Below, piece after piece: positions 17,029 through 25,851 of a stretch of DNA of 64,000 bases. The stretch is taken from positions 1,054,001-1,118,000 of the forward strand of contig OZ241973.1 of NCBI GenBank assembly GCA_965204295.1, given 5' to 3'. The stretch's first letter is position 1. Each line of letters opens with the position of its first letter. Source of the DNA: JAWKWH01 sp965204295. GTDB taxonomy: Bacteria > Pseudomonadota > Alphaproteobacteria > Rhizobiales > Rhizobiaceae. A program made the translations under genes and the position numbers. Below the pieces are notes generated by a model. It searched no databases, was not told the DNA's origin, and saw nothing but the letters and a program-made list of their open reading frames with translations.

Positions 17029-17514
17029 ATGCAGGCGATGGCGCGGGATGATTTCATCGCGGCAATGCGCAATGTGGCTCATTCGGTCGCGGTGGTGACA
17101 ACCGACGGAACCGCCGGTCGCCACGGCGCCACGGTCAGTTCGTTTTGTTCGGTATCCGCCGATCCTCCGCAAATGCTGATTTGCCTGCACGACAAAAGCC
17201 GGATCGCCCGGCTTGTGCGCGACAACGATCGTTTCTGCATCAATGTGTTGCCGCAGGAACTCGGCAATGTGGCCGACCGGTTCGCCGGGCGGGACGACGC
17301 GGTCGTGGTAGATCGGTTCGACGGGGTTGAGTGGAACCGGTCGGACGCGGCGTGTCCGTCGATCAACGGAGCGATTGCCTTTCATTGTCACGTCGATACG
17401 GGCCATGTCTCCGGCAGTCATGGCGTTTTTGTCGGCAATGTGAAGCGTGTGGAGGGAACTTTCCATCGGCCGTTGACCTATCTGGACGGGTCGTATCGGC
17501 CATGGAGTTATTGA
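17029..17514 (+). CDS. FMN/FAD reductase component of a two-component monooxygenase
   Basis: A 161-residue flavin reductase domain protein (HpaC/RutF type): FIAAMRNVAHSVAVVTTDG, ATVSSFCSVSADPPQMLICL, FCINVLPQ and the closing GSHGVFVGNVKRVE. It uses NAD(P)H to make free reduced flavin for a partner oxygenase. AGAGG lies six bases before the ATG at 17029. The partner is almost certainly the luciferase-like monooxygenase two genes downstream. It opens the plus-strand catabolic run after an AT-rich intergenic region shared with the broken LysR gene. Confidence 0.88.
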   Translation: MQAMARDDFIAAMRNVAHSVAVVTTDGTAGRHGATVSSFCSVSADPPQMLICLHDKSRIARLVRDNDRFCINVLPQELGNVADRFAGRDDAVVVDRFDGVEWNRSDAACPSINGAIAFHCHVDTGHVSGSHGVFVGNVKRVEGTFHRPLTYLDGSYRPWSY

Positions 17515-17575
17515 TTCGCAGGAATACCGGAGTTCAAAAGACGTTTTCACCGGCGCAATCTTTGTGAGGGCGACA

Positions 17576-19057
17576 ATGGGATCGATTGCCAGTTTTCAAA
17601 TGCTGATCGACGGACGGTATTGCGATGCGTCCGACGGACGAATGTTTGACAGCATAAATCCGGCGACCAACGAAGTCTGGTCGCGTGTGCCCGAGGCGAC
17701 AGCGGACGATGTCGACCGGGCCGCCAAAGCCGCATGGAAGGCCGGTGGCGAAGGCCCATGGAAATCGATGACGCCGACCGAACGCGGGCGCTGCCTGCGC
17801 CGGCTGGGAGACCTGCTCGCGGAGAAATCGGAGGAGCTCGGCCGGATAGAAACAATCGATACCGGCAAGATGTTCAAGGAAACACGCTGGCAGGCCGGAT
17901 ACATTTCCGAATTCTTCCATTTCTATGCCGGCTGTGCCGACAAGATCGTCGGTGACACTTTGCCAATCGATAAACCTGACCTGTTTGTCTTCACCAGGCG
18001 GGAACCGTTGGGAGTCGTGGCCGCAGTGGTGCCGTGGAATTCCCAGCTTTTTCTGAGCGCGGTGAAGATTGGCCCGGCGCTGGCGGCCGGAAACACGATC
18101 GTGCTGAAAGCATCCGAACATGCGTCGGCGGCAATGCTGGAATTCGGCAGGCTGATCGGCGAAGCCGGTATTCCCGACGGGGTCGTCAACATTGTCACCG
18201 GCCATGGCGATCCTTGCGGCAAGGCGCTCACCTCACATCCGCTGGTCGCGCGGGTTTCCTTTACCGGTGGTTCGATTTCGGCGCGGCATGTCATTCGCAA
18301 CACGGCGGAGAACTTTGCCGAGGTCTCGTTGGAGCTCGGCGGAAAGTCGCCTTTCATCGTGTTCGATGACGCCGATATCGAAAGTGCGGTCAACGGATCG
18401 GTCGGCGGAATTTTCGCGGCTTCCGGTCAAAGCTGCGTCGCGGGCTCCCGGCTTTATTTGCAGGAAGCGGTTGCGGACGAATTCCTCTGCCGAATGAAGG
18501 AGGTGGCGGACAATGTGCTGATTGGCGACCCGATGGCGGAGGAAACCGAAATGGGTCCGCTGTGCACGACCGGGCAACTGGAAAATATCGAGCGCGAGGT
18601 CGCCTATGCGCAGGAACAGGGCGGTAAGCTCATTTGCGGCGGCGAAAGGCCCGATGATCTGCCCGGATTGTTCTACAGACCGACAATTATCGAATGCCCG
18701 CGCAACGACTTGAGAATCGTCGACACCGAACTGTTCGGACCTGTTTTGAGCGTGGTGCGTTTCAAGACCGAAGACGAAGCGGTGCGGCTGGCCAACGAAA
18801 CCGTACATGGACTGGCCGCCGGAATCTTTACCCGGTCAAGCGCGCGCGCGCTGCGCATGGCCGATGCCGTGAGGGCCGGCATTGTCTGGGTCAACACCTA
18901 TCGCGTGATCTCTCCCATCGCCGAGTTCGGCGGCATGAAGAATTCAGGCTACGGCCGCGAAAGCGGTTTCCAGGCCGTGCTCGACTACACGCGGCCAAAG
19001 ACCGTGTGGATGAACACATCGGACGAACCGCTGGCAAGCCAGTTTGTCAGCCGCTGA
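17576..19057 (+). CDS. NAD(P)-dependent aldehyde dehydrogenase
   Basis: A 493-residue aldehyde dehydrogenase. The catalytic set is present: PWNSQLFL, the cofactor segment KASEHASAAMLEFG, the Glu of SLELGGKSPFIVF, the nucleophilic Cys in ASGQSCVAGSR and the ETELFGPVL-like stretch (DTELFGPVLSVVRF). It oxidises an aldehyde to the acid with NAD(P). GAGG precedes the ATG at 17576. It lies between the flavin reductase and the monooxygenase, so it probably handles an aldehyde released by oxygenation. Overall closest in feel to betaine/semialdehyde-type dehydrogenases; the substrate is unknown. Confidence 0.93.
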   Translation: MGSIASFQMLIDGRYCDASDGRMFDSINPATNEVWSRVPEATADDVDRAAKAAWKAGGEGPWKSMTPTERGRCLRRLGDLLAEKSEELGRIETIDTGKMFKETRWQAGYISEFFHFYAGCADKIVGDTLPIDKPDLFVFTRREPLGVVAAVVPWNSQLFLSAVKIGPALAAGNTIVLKASEHASAAMLEFGRLIGEAGIPDGVVNIVTGHGDPCGKALTSHPLVARVSFTGGSISARHVIRNTAENFAEVSLELGGKSPFIVFDDADIESAVNGSVGGIFAASGQSCVAGSRLYLQEAVADEFLCRMKEVADNVLIGDPMAEETEMGPLCTTGQLENIEREVAYAQEQGGKLICGGERPDDLPGLFYRPTIIECPRNDLRIVDTELFGPVLSVVRFKTEDEAVRLANETVHGLAAGIFTRSSARALRMADAVRAGIVWVNTYRVISPIAEFGGMKNSGYGRESGFQAVLDYTRPKTVWMNTSDEPLASQFVSR

Positions 19058-19089
19058 ACGTTTCAGATCCGGTCGAAAGGAAGATAGCG

Positions 19090-20148
19090 ATGAAGTTTCA
19101 TCTGGCGATCAACATGGAACGCATGACGCCCGAGACCGATATGAGGGCCGTTCGCGACCATACGCTTGAGATGGTCAAGATGGCCGATGCGGCCGGCTTC
19201 GAGGTCGCATGGGCGGCGGAGCACCACGCGCTGGAAATGACGATTGCGCCCAATCCGTTCCAGATGCTGACCTGGTGGGGCGCACATGCGCCGAACATCC
19301 GTCTCGGTGTCGGCGTCGTGAATACGGCTTACTGGCATCCGATCAATCTGGCCGGTGAGGCCGCTTTGCTCGACCTGATCAGCGGAGGGCGGCTGGAGTT
19401 CGGCATCGGGTCGGGCGCATACCAGCGCGAGTTCGACCGCATGCTCCCCGGTCTCGACCAGAAGGATAGCTGGCGTTACATGCAGGAGATGCTGCCGGTC
19501 GTACGAAAGCTGTGGCGGGGCGACTACGAGCACAATGGCGAGTTCTGGAGATTTCCGCGGTCCACATCCTGCCCGAAACCGGTGCAGAAGAATGTGCCCG
19601 TCTGGGTGGCGGCCCGTGCTCCGATCACATTTGACTATGGGGTCGAGAACGGCTGCAACATCATGTCATGGCCGCTGACGATGCCGTTTTCCGAGGTCGA
19701 GGCTTATCGCGACCGCATCGACGCATCGATCGCGAAAAGCGGCGGCGAATTCGACGGCACATGGGCGGCGATGCGCCACTCGGCGGTTTACGAGACCGAG
19801 GATGACCGACAGGCGGCCATTGCCGCGATACGCGCCGTTCTCGGTCGGTTCGGCAATTTGATGACCAGGGCAGGCGATGTCGTAAACGGATTTCCCGATT
19901 CTGTTTCACCTGAAAGCCTGGAGGGCAATTTTCGCTACGATCCGGCGACGCTGGAGGAAAACCTGATGTTCGGCTCTCCCGACGAGGTTGCCGCAAAACT
20001 GAAACGCTACGAAGAAATCGGTGTAGACGCTTTTATCTATTATGCGTCAATGGGAATGGACGTGCGGCGGCAAAAGCGCTCGCTGCGGTTGTTTATCGAC
20101 AAGGTCATGCCTGTATTCGCGGCACGGGAACTCGCGCATGCCGGCTGA
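19090..20148 (+). CDS. Luciferase-like (LLM class) flavin-dependent monooxygenase
   Basis: A 352-residue TIM-barrel monooxygenase of the bacterial luciferase family. Landmarks: ADAAGFEVAWAAEHHALEM, the IRLGVGVVNTAYWHPINLAGEAALLDLISGGR block that binds flavin, and the late EEIGVDAFIYYASMG. It uses FMNH2 from the reductase encoded upstream to oxygenate an organic substrate. AAGGAAG precedes the ATG. RutA-like, alkanesulfonate and limonene-type monooxygenases share this fold; the specific substrate is not readable here. Confidence 0.9.
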   Translation: MKFHLAINMERMTPETDMRAVRDHTLEMVKMADAAGFEVAWAAEHHALEMTIAPNPFQMLTWWGAHAPNIRLGVGVVNTAYWHPINLAGEAALLDLISGGRLEFGIGSGAYQREFDRMLPGLDQKDSWRYMQEMLPVVRKLWRGDYEHNGEFWRFPRSTSCPKPVQKNVPVWVAARAPITFDYGVENGCNIMSWPLTMPFSEVEAYRDRIDASIAKSGGEFDGTWAAMRHSAVYETEDDRQAAIAAIRAVLGRFGNLMTRAGDVVNGFPDSVSPESLEGNFRYDPATLEENLMFGSPDEVAAKLKRYEEIGVDAFIYYASMGMDVRRQKRSLRLFIDKVMPVFAARELAHAG

Positions 20149-20566
20149 AATCCGCCGGACGTCGCCCGGCGTCCGGACTACTCATGCAGGGGGCGGGGAA
20201 CCGGGGGGCCACGGCAAGACCCCGGTCGTCGGGACGGGCGGCGAGACCGAACACGCGCGGACCCTGACACACACTTTGTGGTTCAGCATCCGGTATCGCG
20301 ATACGGTAAAGACGAAACCCCATCCTGCGTTCACCAATGCACGCGCCACCGCGGGCTGTCCGCTGATGAATCCGCTCACGGACAAGGACGATGCCGGAAG
20401 GCGATCGCGGACGATCCATGTGAATGTGCCGGATGCACCGGCGGATGACGAAATCGTCATCGCATCGGGAGCGTCGGTCGGCGGCAATCCGCATCGCCGC
20501 ATCGGTGACCGCGACCGGGAACTGATGGAAACGGGCCGTGACGTCTGCAATCCGGCAGGTGTGTGA
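20138..20566 (+). pseudogene. Truncated AA_synth (PF06684) family protein
   Basis: A 142-codon open frame whose C-terminal two thirds match the so-called amino acid synthesis family: VVGTGGETEHARTLTHTL, RYRDTVKTK, MNPLTDKDDAGRRSRT, VPDAPADDEIVIASGAS and GGNPHRRIGDRD. Family members are about 190 residues; the N-terminal 70 or so are missing and the first 25 codons look unrelated. Several normally conserved positions are changed. It could still be translated, since its ATG overlaps the monooxygenase stop and its own end overlaps the next gene (GTGA). A decayed but recent remnant is the best reading. The biochemical role of the family is not settled. Confidence 0.6.
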
Positions 20567-21366
20567 TCTTGGCGGAGAGAACGTCAGACGGAACGGTATT
20601 TGAGATGAGCGGTCCGGCCAACGCGCCGGTGTTGGCGCTGATTCACGGCCTGGGGCTGACGCGCGAAACCTGGGGCGGCATGTTGCCGGCCCTGTCGGAA
20701 CGATATAGCATCCTCAATTATGATCTCTATGGTCACGGTCAGAGCGCGCCGCCGCCGCAAAAGCCGGACCTGTCGCTCTATGCGCGACAACTGCGCGATC
20801 TTATGGACGAAACCGGGATTGGGGAGGCCGCGCTGGTCGGGTTCTCGCTTGGCGGCATGATCAATCGCCGTTTTGCCATGGATTTTCCGGGCCGGGCCGC
20901 CGCCCTCGCAATTCTGAATTCTCCACACGAGCGTTCGCCGGAAGCTCAGAAAACGGTCGAGCAGCGCGCCGCCGACACCGGGGCGGGCGGCCCGGGCGCG
21001 ACGCTGGACGCCACGGTCGAGCGCTGGTTTACGCCGGAGTTTCGCCGGCGGCGCGATGACGTCATCCGGAAGATCAGACGACGGGTTCTGGCGAATGATC
21101 CGATAACCTACGCACAATGTCGAGAGGTGCTGGCGCACGGTGTGATCGAGTTGATCCGACCGGAACCGCCGATCACCCATCCCACGATCGCGATCACCTG
21201 CGAGAACGACAGCGGCAGCACGCCGGCCATGAGCCATGCGATTGCTTCGGAGATATCGGGCGCGGAGTTCGTGATCATTCCCGGATTGCGACATATGGGC
21301 CTCGTCGAACGCCCCGAGATGTTCGCCGATCCGATTCTGGAGTTTCTCGACAGAACCCTGAATTGA
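20563..21366 (+). CDS. Alpha/beta-fold hydrolase
   Basis: A 267-residue hydrolase. The oxyanion segment reads LIHGLGLTRETWG, the nucleophile elbow is VGFSLGGM (Ser), and late ENDSG and LRHMGLVE supply the Asp and His. It resembles RutD-like and 3-oxoadipate enol-lactonase-like enzymes, which cleave carbamates, lactones or esters. The GTG at 20563 overlaps the preceding stop by 4 bases; TTG at 20569 is an alternative start. In this run it would hydrolyse the product of the monooxygenase or dehydrogenase, by inference. Confidence 0.87.
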   Translation: MILAERTSDGTVFEMSGPANAPVLALIHGLGLTRETWGGMLPALSERYSILNYDLYGHGQSAPPPQKPDLSLYARQLRDLMDETGIGEAALVGFSLGGMINRRFAMDFPGRAAALAILNSPHERSPEAQKTVEQRAADTGAGGPGATLDATVERWFTPEFRRRRDDVIRKIRRRVLANDPITYAQCREVLAHGVIELIRPEPPITHPTIAITCENDSGSTPAMSHAIASEISGAEFVIIPGLRHMGLVERPEMFADPILEFLDRTLN

Positions 21367-21390
21367 ATTATTTCGTGTGAAGGACCGACG

Positions 21391-23079
21391 ATGACAAGAA
21401 TGTCGGGCGGCCAGGCCGCCGTCGAAGCGCTCAAGGCCGAGGAAACAAGACACGTCTTCGGCCTGATCGGATCAGCCACGATGGAAATGTTCGATGCTCT
21501 CCACGATGCATCCGGGATCGAGTTCATCGGTGTGCGTGATGAACGCACCGGCACGCATATGGCTGACGGTTATGCGCGAGCGTCGGGCCGGGCGGGCGTC
21601 ATTCTTGCAGGGCAGAACGGACCGGGCGCGACCAATCTGGTGACCGGCCTGGGTCAGGCCAGGGCGGCGTTCTCTCCGGTGGTTTCGATTGCCGGTTCGC
21701 TATCGACCGCGCATCTGTACCGCGACGCGTTTCAGGAAGTCGACCAGCAGGCGCTGTTTGCTCCGGTCACCAAGAAGACCTGGACGGCGACAAGCGCCGA
21801 CCGGGTGCCGGAGATGTTCCGTGAAGCTTTTCGGGTCGCGATGACGCCGCGGCGCGGACCGGTGCAACTCAACCTGCCGCGGGATGTTTTGTCCGCCCAA
21901 GCGGAATTCGATGATTGGCAGGCGCCAACGGGTTATCGGCCTCATTCGGCGCCGGCGGCCGACAGCGACCGGATCTTCGAGGCGGCCGGATTGCTGAAGA
22001 AGGCGAACCGGCCGGTCATTGTCGCCGGTGGCGGCATCAAGAATTCCGAAGCCCATGCGGACGCTCTGGCGCTCGCCGAGGCAATTGAATGCCCGATTGT
22101 CACTTCGCCGGGCCATGGCGACGCGGTTCCGTTTGGCCACAGGCTTAACGCGGGTCAAATGGGTCCGCGTGGCAATCCGGTGGCGTCGCGGCTTGCGAAG
22201 GAAGCCGACGTCATCCTCGCGCTGGGAACCAGGCTGGGCTTCAATTCGACTTTCTACACGTATGACTATATCAATCGCGATGCGGCCATCATACAAGTTG
22301 AACTGGAACCGACAGCGATCGGCCGCCATTTTCCGGTCAGAATCGGCATCTGGGCGGATGCGCCGACCGTAGCGCGCCAACTGGTTTCGGCGATCGATAC
22401 GCTGCGGAATCACGCCAGGGCGCGGGCCTGGACGGAAGCCTGCCTGATCGAGCGGCGAGCGTATCTGGAAAAGCGGGACCGGGATGCGGATACGCAAACC
22501 GCTCCAATCCGGCCGTCGGGCCTGTTCAAGACCCTGCGCGATGTGCTGCCCGGGGATGCGGCCGTAACCATGGATGCCGGCACGCTGTGTCTGCAGGCGA
22601 CGGACGCGTTGAACTATCACTCGGCGAAAAGCCTGTTCACACCGCTTGATTTCGGCCTTGTCGGATTTTCTTTCGCCTGCGGCCTGGGCATCAGGCTGGC
22701 CCGGCCCGACCGGCCTGTCGTCAGCTTGATGGGCGACGGCGGTTTCGGCATGACCGTGTCCGAACTGTCGACAGCGGTTGATCACAATATCAGCACGGTG
22801 ACCGTCGTGATGAACAACCGGTGCTGGGGCGCGGAGAAAGCCTATCAGCGCGATTTTTTTGACGGCCGCTATATCGGCGCGGATATTTCAAGCCCCCGGT
22901 TCGACAAGCTTGCCGAACTCTATGGGGCAGTCGGGTTCAGGGCGGAAACCTGCAAGGAAGCAGGCGAGGCGGTCGAGGCGGCGCTGGTCTGCGGCAAACC
23001 GGCGGTTGTCGACGTCATGGTCGATCCGGCGGCGCTATACTCGTTTCGTCGCGACAGTTTCAAACACCGAGGGGGATGA
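21391..23079 (+). CDS. Thiamine-diphosphate enzyme, acetolactate synthase/Xsc-like
   Basis: A 562-residue three-domain ThDP enzyme. The catalytic Glu is in VRDERTGTHMADGYARASG, the central domain has ANRPVIVAGGGI, and the ThDP-Mg motif GDGGFGMTVSELSTAVDHN ends at MNNRCWG. The early GLIGSATMEMFDALHDAS and QNGPGATNLVTG with FQEVDQQALF recall sulfoacetaldehyde acetyltransferase as well as acetolactate synthase, but no residue proves either. It could cleave or ligate a 2-oxo acid or an aldehyde made by the genes before it. AAGGA precedes the ATG, and the gap to the hydrolase is 24 bases. Confidence 0.87.
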   Translation: MTRMSGGQAAVEALKAEETRHVFGLIGSATMEMFDALHDASGIEFIGVRDERTGTHMADGYARASGRAGVILAGQNGPGATNLVTGLGQARAAFSPVVSIAGSLSTAHLYRDAFQEVDQQALFAPVTKKTWTATSADRVPEMFREAFRVAMTPRRGPVQLNLPRDVLSAQAEFDDWQAPTGYRPHSAPAADSDRIFEAAGLLKKANRPVIVAGGGIKNSEAHADALALAEAIECPIVTSPGHGDAVPFGHRLNAGQMGPRGNPVASRLAKEADVILALGTRLGFNSTFYTYDYINRDAAIIQVELEPTAIGRHFPVRIGIWADAPTVARQLVSAIDTLRNHARARAWTEACLIERRAYLEKRDRDADTQTAPIRPSGLFKTLRDVLPGDAAVTMDAGTLCLQATDALNYHSAKSLFTPLDFGLVGFSFACGLGIRLARPDRPVVSLMGDGGFGMTVSELSTAVDHNISTVTVVMNNRCWGAEKAYQRDFFDGRYIGADISSPRFDKLAELYGAVGFRAETCKEAGEAVEAALVCGKPAVVDVMVDPAALYSFRRDSFKHRGG

Positions 23080-23154
23080 CCGCAAAATCCGGGCTTGCCG
23101 AATTCGACGGACCAATGCGAGAAGCATTCGGAACGGACCTTCGCGGGATCGGCC

Positions 23155-24189
23155 ATGGCGAAAGAACACGACCGAAGCATGATGGAGAACCTCTACTGGT
23201 GGGGTATTCCGACTTTCTTCCGCTGCCCGAACGATGAACTTGGCAGACAGGATATCGTGCTGGCCGGAGTGCCTCATTCGACCGGCAACGGCACGACGGA
23301 GCGTGACCAGCATCTGGGTCCGAGAGCGGTTCGAAACATATCGGCGGTCCAGCGAAGGGTTCACGGCGAGTTCGGAATCGATCCATGGAAGGCCGCCAGG
23401 ATTTCCGACATCGGCGACGTTCCGTTTCCGCGCGCCAATGACAACGAGGACTGCATTGAGCGGATTACCGACTTTTTCCGCGACATTGACAATGTCGGCG
23501 CGCGTCCGGTCTCCATTGGCGGCGATCATTCGATCACCGGCGGCATCGTGCAGGCGCTCGGCCGTGGCAGGCTTGCCGGTGGCAAACCGGTCTCGTTTCT
23601 GCATCTGGACGCCCATACCGACGTCTTCACAAAGGTCGATCATTTCCTTGGCGCCAGGAAATCGGCGGCTCATTGGGGCGCCTATCTGGCCGATCAGGGA
23701 CAAGTCGATCCGAAACGGTCCATGCAAATCGGGTTGCGCGGACATCCGCGAACGCTGGATTGGCTGGAGCCGTCGTATGAGTACGGTTACAATGTCGTCA
23801 CCATGGCCGAATACCGCAAACGCGGCGCAAGCGATGTCGTGACGCAAATCGGGGACGTTCTGGCCGACCGGCCCGTCTACATCACATTCGATCTCGATTG
23901 TCTCGACCCGACCGTCGCGCCGGCCGTTTCAAATCTCGAACCGGGCGAGAAGGGCTTTGACATCAATGAAGCCATCGGGCTGGTACGCGCCGTCCGGGGC
24001 CTGAACGTCGTTGGCGGGGACATTGTGTGCATGATGCCGACCAAGGACAGCCCGAACAACATCACCGCGCTGGCCGCAGGCGCGATCATGTTCGAGATGA
24101 TTTCGATGATCGCGGAAAACGTGACGGCGGAAAAATCAGGTCGATTATCGCGAATTAGCCGACGATCTTCTCGAAGTAGACCCGGTTGA
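23155..24189 (+). CDS. Arginase/agmatinase-family ureohydrolase, copy 1
   Basis: A 344-residue ureohydrolase with all manganese ligands: GGDHSITGG, LHLDAHTDV and the FDLDCLDPT motif. Members cleave guanidino compounds (arginine, agmatine, guanidinobutyrate and others) to urea and an amine. ATG at 23155; a second ATG pair lies at 23179. The last 20 or so residues (SGRLSRISRRSSRSRPG) look unlike the family and overlap the end of the convergent GNAT gene by 35 bases, so the original stop may have been lost. It shares only family-level similarity with copy 2, which suggests a different substrate. Confidence 0.88.
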   Translation: MAKEHDRSMMENLYWWGIPTFFRCPNDELGRQDIVLAGVPHSTGNGTTERDQHLGPRAVRNISAVQRRVHGEFGIDPWKAARISDIGDVPFPRANDNEDCIERITDFFRDIDNVGARPVSIGGDHSITGGIVQALGRGRLAGGKPVSFLHLDAHTDVFTKVDHFLGARKSAAHWGAYLADQGQVDPKRSMQIGLRGHPRTLDWLEPSYEYGYNVVTMAEYRKRGASDVVTQIGDVLADRPVYITFDLDCLDPTVAPAVSNLEPGEKGFDINEAIGLVRAVRGLNVVGGDIVCMMPTKDSPNNITALAAGAIMFEMISMIAENVTAEKSGRLSRISRRSSRSRPG

Positions 24190-24604
24190 AACCGTCTTCC
24201 TCGCGGCGAGCGGTTTCGAGGTAACCGAGCTTTGGATAGAGAGCCAGGTTTTCGGTCATTTTCTCGTTGGTATAGAGGTCGACCTTGTCGAGACCGATCT
24301 TGCGTGCCGACTGCTCGCAGAACTCGATCATTTTTCTGCCGATGCCGCGACCCTGCGAAGATATCGATACGGCAACGTTCTCAAGGTGCATGTTTCCACC
24401 ACGGGGATAGAAAACGATGAACCCTTCGATCGATCCTGACATGTCGCACGAAACATGGACCTTGCCATCGGCAACAAGAGTATTGAAATCGGCGACCATC
24501 GGGGCGGGTTCGCGACCGATGCGGGCGACATATTTGTTGTATGCTTCGTGCGCGCGGCTTGTGATCAAGGGCACGTCGTCCGCATTTGCCCTTCGAATCG
24601 TCAT
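24155..24604 (-). CDS. GNAT-family N-acetyltransferase
   Basis: A 149-residue acetyltransferase: IRRANADDVPLI at the start, the acetyl-CoA loop SQGRGIGRKMIEFCEQ, and the closing YPKLGYLETARREEDGFNRV typical of small GNAT proteins. GGGAG lies six bases before the ATG at 24604, better than the ATG at 24619. It is the only minus-strand gene in this run and is divergent from arginase copy 2. Acceptor unknown; acetylating an amine released by the ureohydrolases is a possibility only. Confidence 0.85.
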   Translation of the reverse strand: MTIRRANADDVPLITSRAHEAYNKYVARIGREPAPMVADFNTLVADGKVHVSCDMSGSIEGFIVFYPRGGNMHLENVAVSISSQGRGIGRKMIEFCEQSARKIGLDKVDLYTNEKMTENLALYPKLGYLETARREEDGFNRVYFEKIVG

Positions 24605-24739
24605 ATATCGCTCCCGCATTTGTCAAGAACCATGCACAATTGGGTCCATTAGCGCGGAAAATGTGCCAACAGAGGCTCAAAAATTCAAGTTTGCTCGCCG
24701 GCAAACGGGCAATTTGTCCAGATATCGAAAGGCCAGGCA

Positions 24740-25756
24740 ATGAAAGACGATCGATTTCAGCCGGTATCGGGTTTCGACCTGCCGCGCTTTGCCGGTGTGC
24801 CGACATTCATGCGCCTGCCGTACGCGGACCGGGATAGCCCTCTCCATGGCGATGTGGATGTCGGTCTGATCGGCATACCGTGGGATGGCGGGACCACCAA
24901 TCGACCCGGCGCGCGCCATGGTCCCCGGCAACTGCGCGACCTGTCGACCATGATCCGCTCCGTGCACCCGACCAGCGGTGTCCGGCCGTTCGAAATCGCC
25001 AATTGCGCCGACCTCGGCGACGTGCCGCCCAACCCGGTGGATGTCGACGATACGCTTGAACGCGTGACGGAATACTACAAGAAGCTGACCGACGGCGGCA
25101 TTGCGCCATTGACCGCCGGCGGCGATCACCTGACCTCGCTTCCCGTCTTGCGGGGCATCAATCAGGGCGAACCGCTCGGCATGATCCATTTCGATGCCCA
25201 CACCGACCTGTTCGCGGGGTATTTCGGCGGCTACCGATATACCCATGGAACGCCGTTCCGCCGCGCGATCGAAGAAGGCCTTCTCGACCCCGGACGCGTT
25301 ATCCAAATCGGTATCCGCGGCACCATGTACGACGGCGAGGATATCGAATGGGGCCGCAGCCGCGGCGTCACCATTCTCGGCATCGACGACCTGATGGAAA
25401 GGGGCCATGAGGATGTGATGAGGCAAGCCCGGGAAATTGTGGGCGATCGTCGGACCTATGTCAGTTTTGACATCGATTTCATCGACCCGGCTTTCGCGCC
25501 GGGTACGGGAACGCCCGAAATCGGCGGCCCGGACACGTGGACAGCGCAGCAACTGGTTCGCCATCTGAAAGGGCTCAATCTGGTCGGCGCCGATCTTGTC
25601 GAAGTGTCGCCTCCCTTCGATTCCACCGGCAATACGGCCTGGGTCGGCGTTTCGATCATGTTCGAACTTCTGTGTGCTCTCGCCGATGCGGTCGCCCGGC
25701 GGGGAAAATTGAGCGGCGATGTTGAAAATGTGGATGACGGCAAATCGTCCGGGTGA
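24740..25756 (+). CDS. Arginase/agmatinase-family ureohydrolase, copy 2
   Basis: A 338-residue ureohydrolase of the agmatinase/guanidinobutyrase type. It has IGIPWDGGTTNRPGARHGP, GGDHLTSLP, IHFDAHTDLF and SFDIDFIDPAFAPGTGTPE, with every manganese ligand present, and ends in the usual DLVEVSPPFDSTGNTAW. It should hydrolyse a guanidino compound to urea and an amine. It precedes the OpuA/ProU-like importer by 281 bases containing a perfect hairpin, so importer and enzyme may form one uptake-and-cleavage unit. Confidence 0.92.
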   Translation: MKDDRFQPVSGFDLPRFAGVPTFMRLPYADRDSPLHGDVDVGLIGIPWDGGTTNRPGARHGPRQLRDLSTMIRSVHPTSGVRPFEIANCADLGDVPPNPVDVDDTLERVTEYYKKLTDGGIAPLTAGGDHLTSLPVLRGINQGEPLGMIHFDAHTDLFAGYFGGYRYTHGTPFRRAIEEGLLDPGRVIQIGIRGTMYDGEDIEWGRSRGVTILGIDDLMERGHEDVMRQAREIVGDRRTYVSFDIDFIDPAFAPGTGTPEIGGPDTWTAQQLVRHLKGLNLVGADLVEVSPPFDSTGNTAWVGVSIMFELLCALADAVARRGKLSGDVENVDDGKSSG

Positions 25757-25826
25757 TATATCTTCATACTTTCGGAAGGTAGATTACGAATTTCTCGAAT
25801 TTGCAAAAATTGGTCGACATCGCCGC

Positions 25827-25851
25827 TCACCCGGTCATGTTGACCGGGTGA
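25827..25851 (+). promoter_or_regulatory. Perfect 11-bp hairpin in the leader of the ABC importer operon
   Basis: TCACCCGGTCA (25827-25837), loop TGT, then TGACCGGGTGA (25841-25851), with no mismatch. It lies between the ureohydrolase stop and the binding-protein start, about 190 bases before the ATG, and is not followed by a T-run. It may be an operator dyad, an mRNA processing or stability element, or part of a structured leader. The loop does not match known guanidine riboswitch hairpins. Confidence 0.55.

Noticed and set aside
21391..23079. Naming the ThDP enzyme sulfoacetaldehyde acetyltransferase (Xsc)
   Set aside because: Only family-level motifs are visible and no phosphotransacetylase or taurine gene is nearby, so the specific name is not supported.
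25827..25851. Guanidine riboswitch before the importer
   Set aside because: The hairpin loop is TGT, not the ACGR loop of the guanidine-II class, and no second matching hairpin or guanidine-I/III core was seen.
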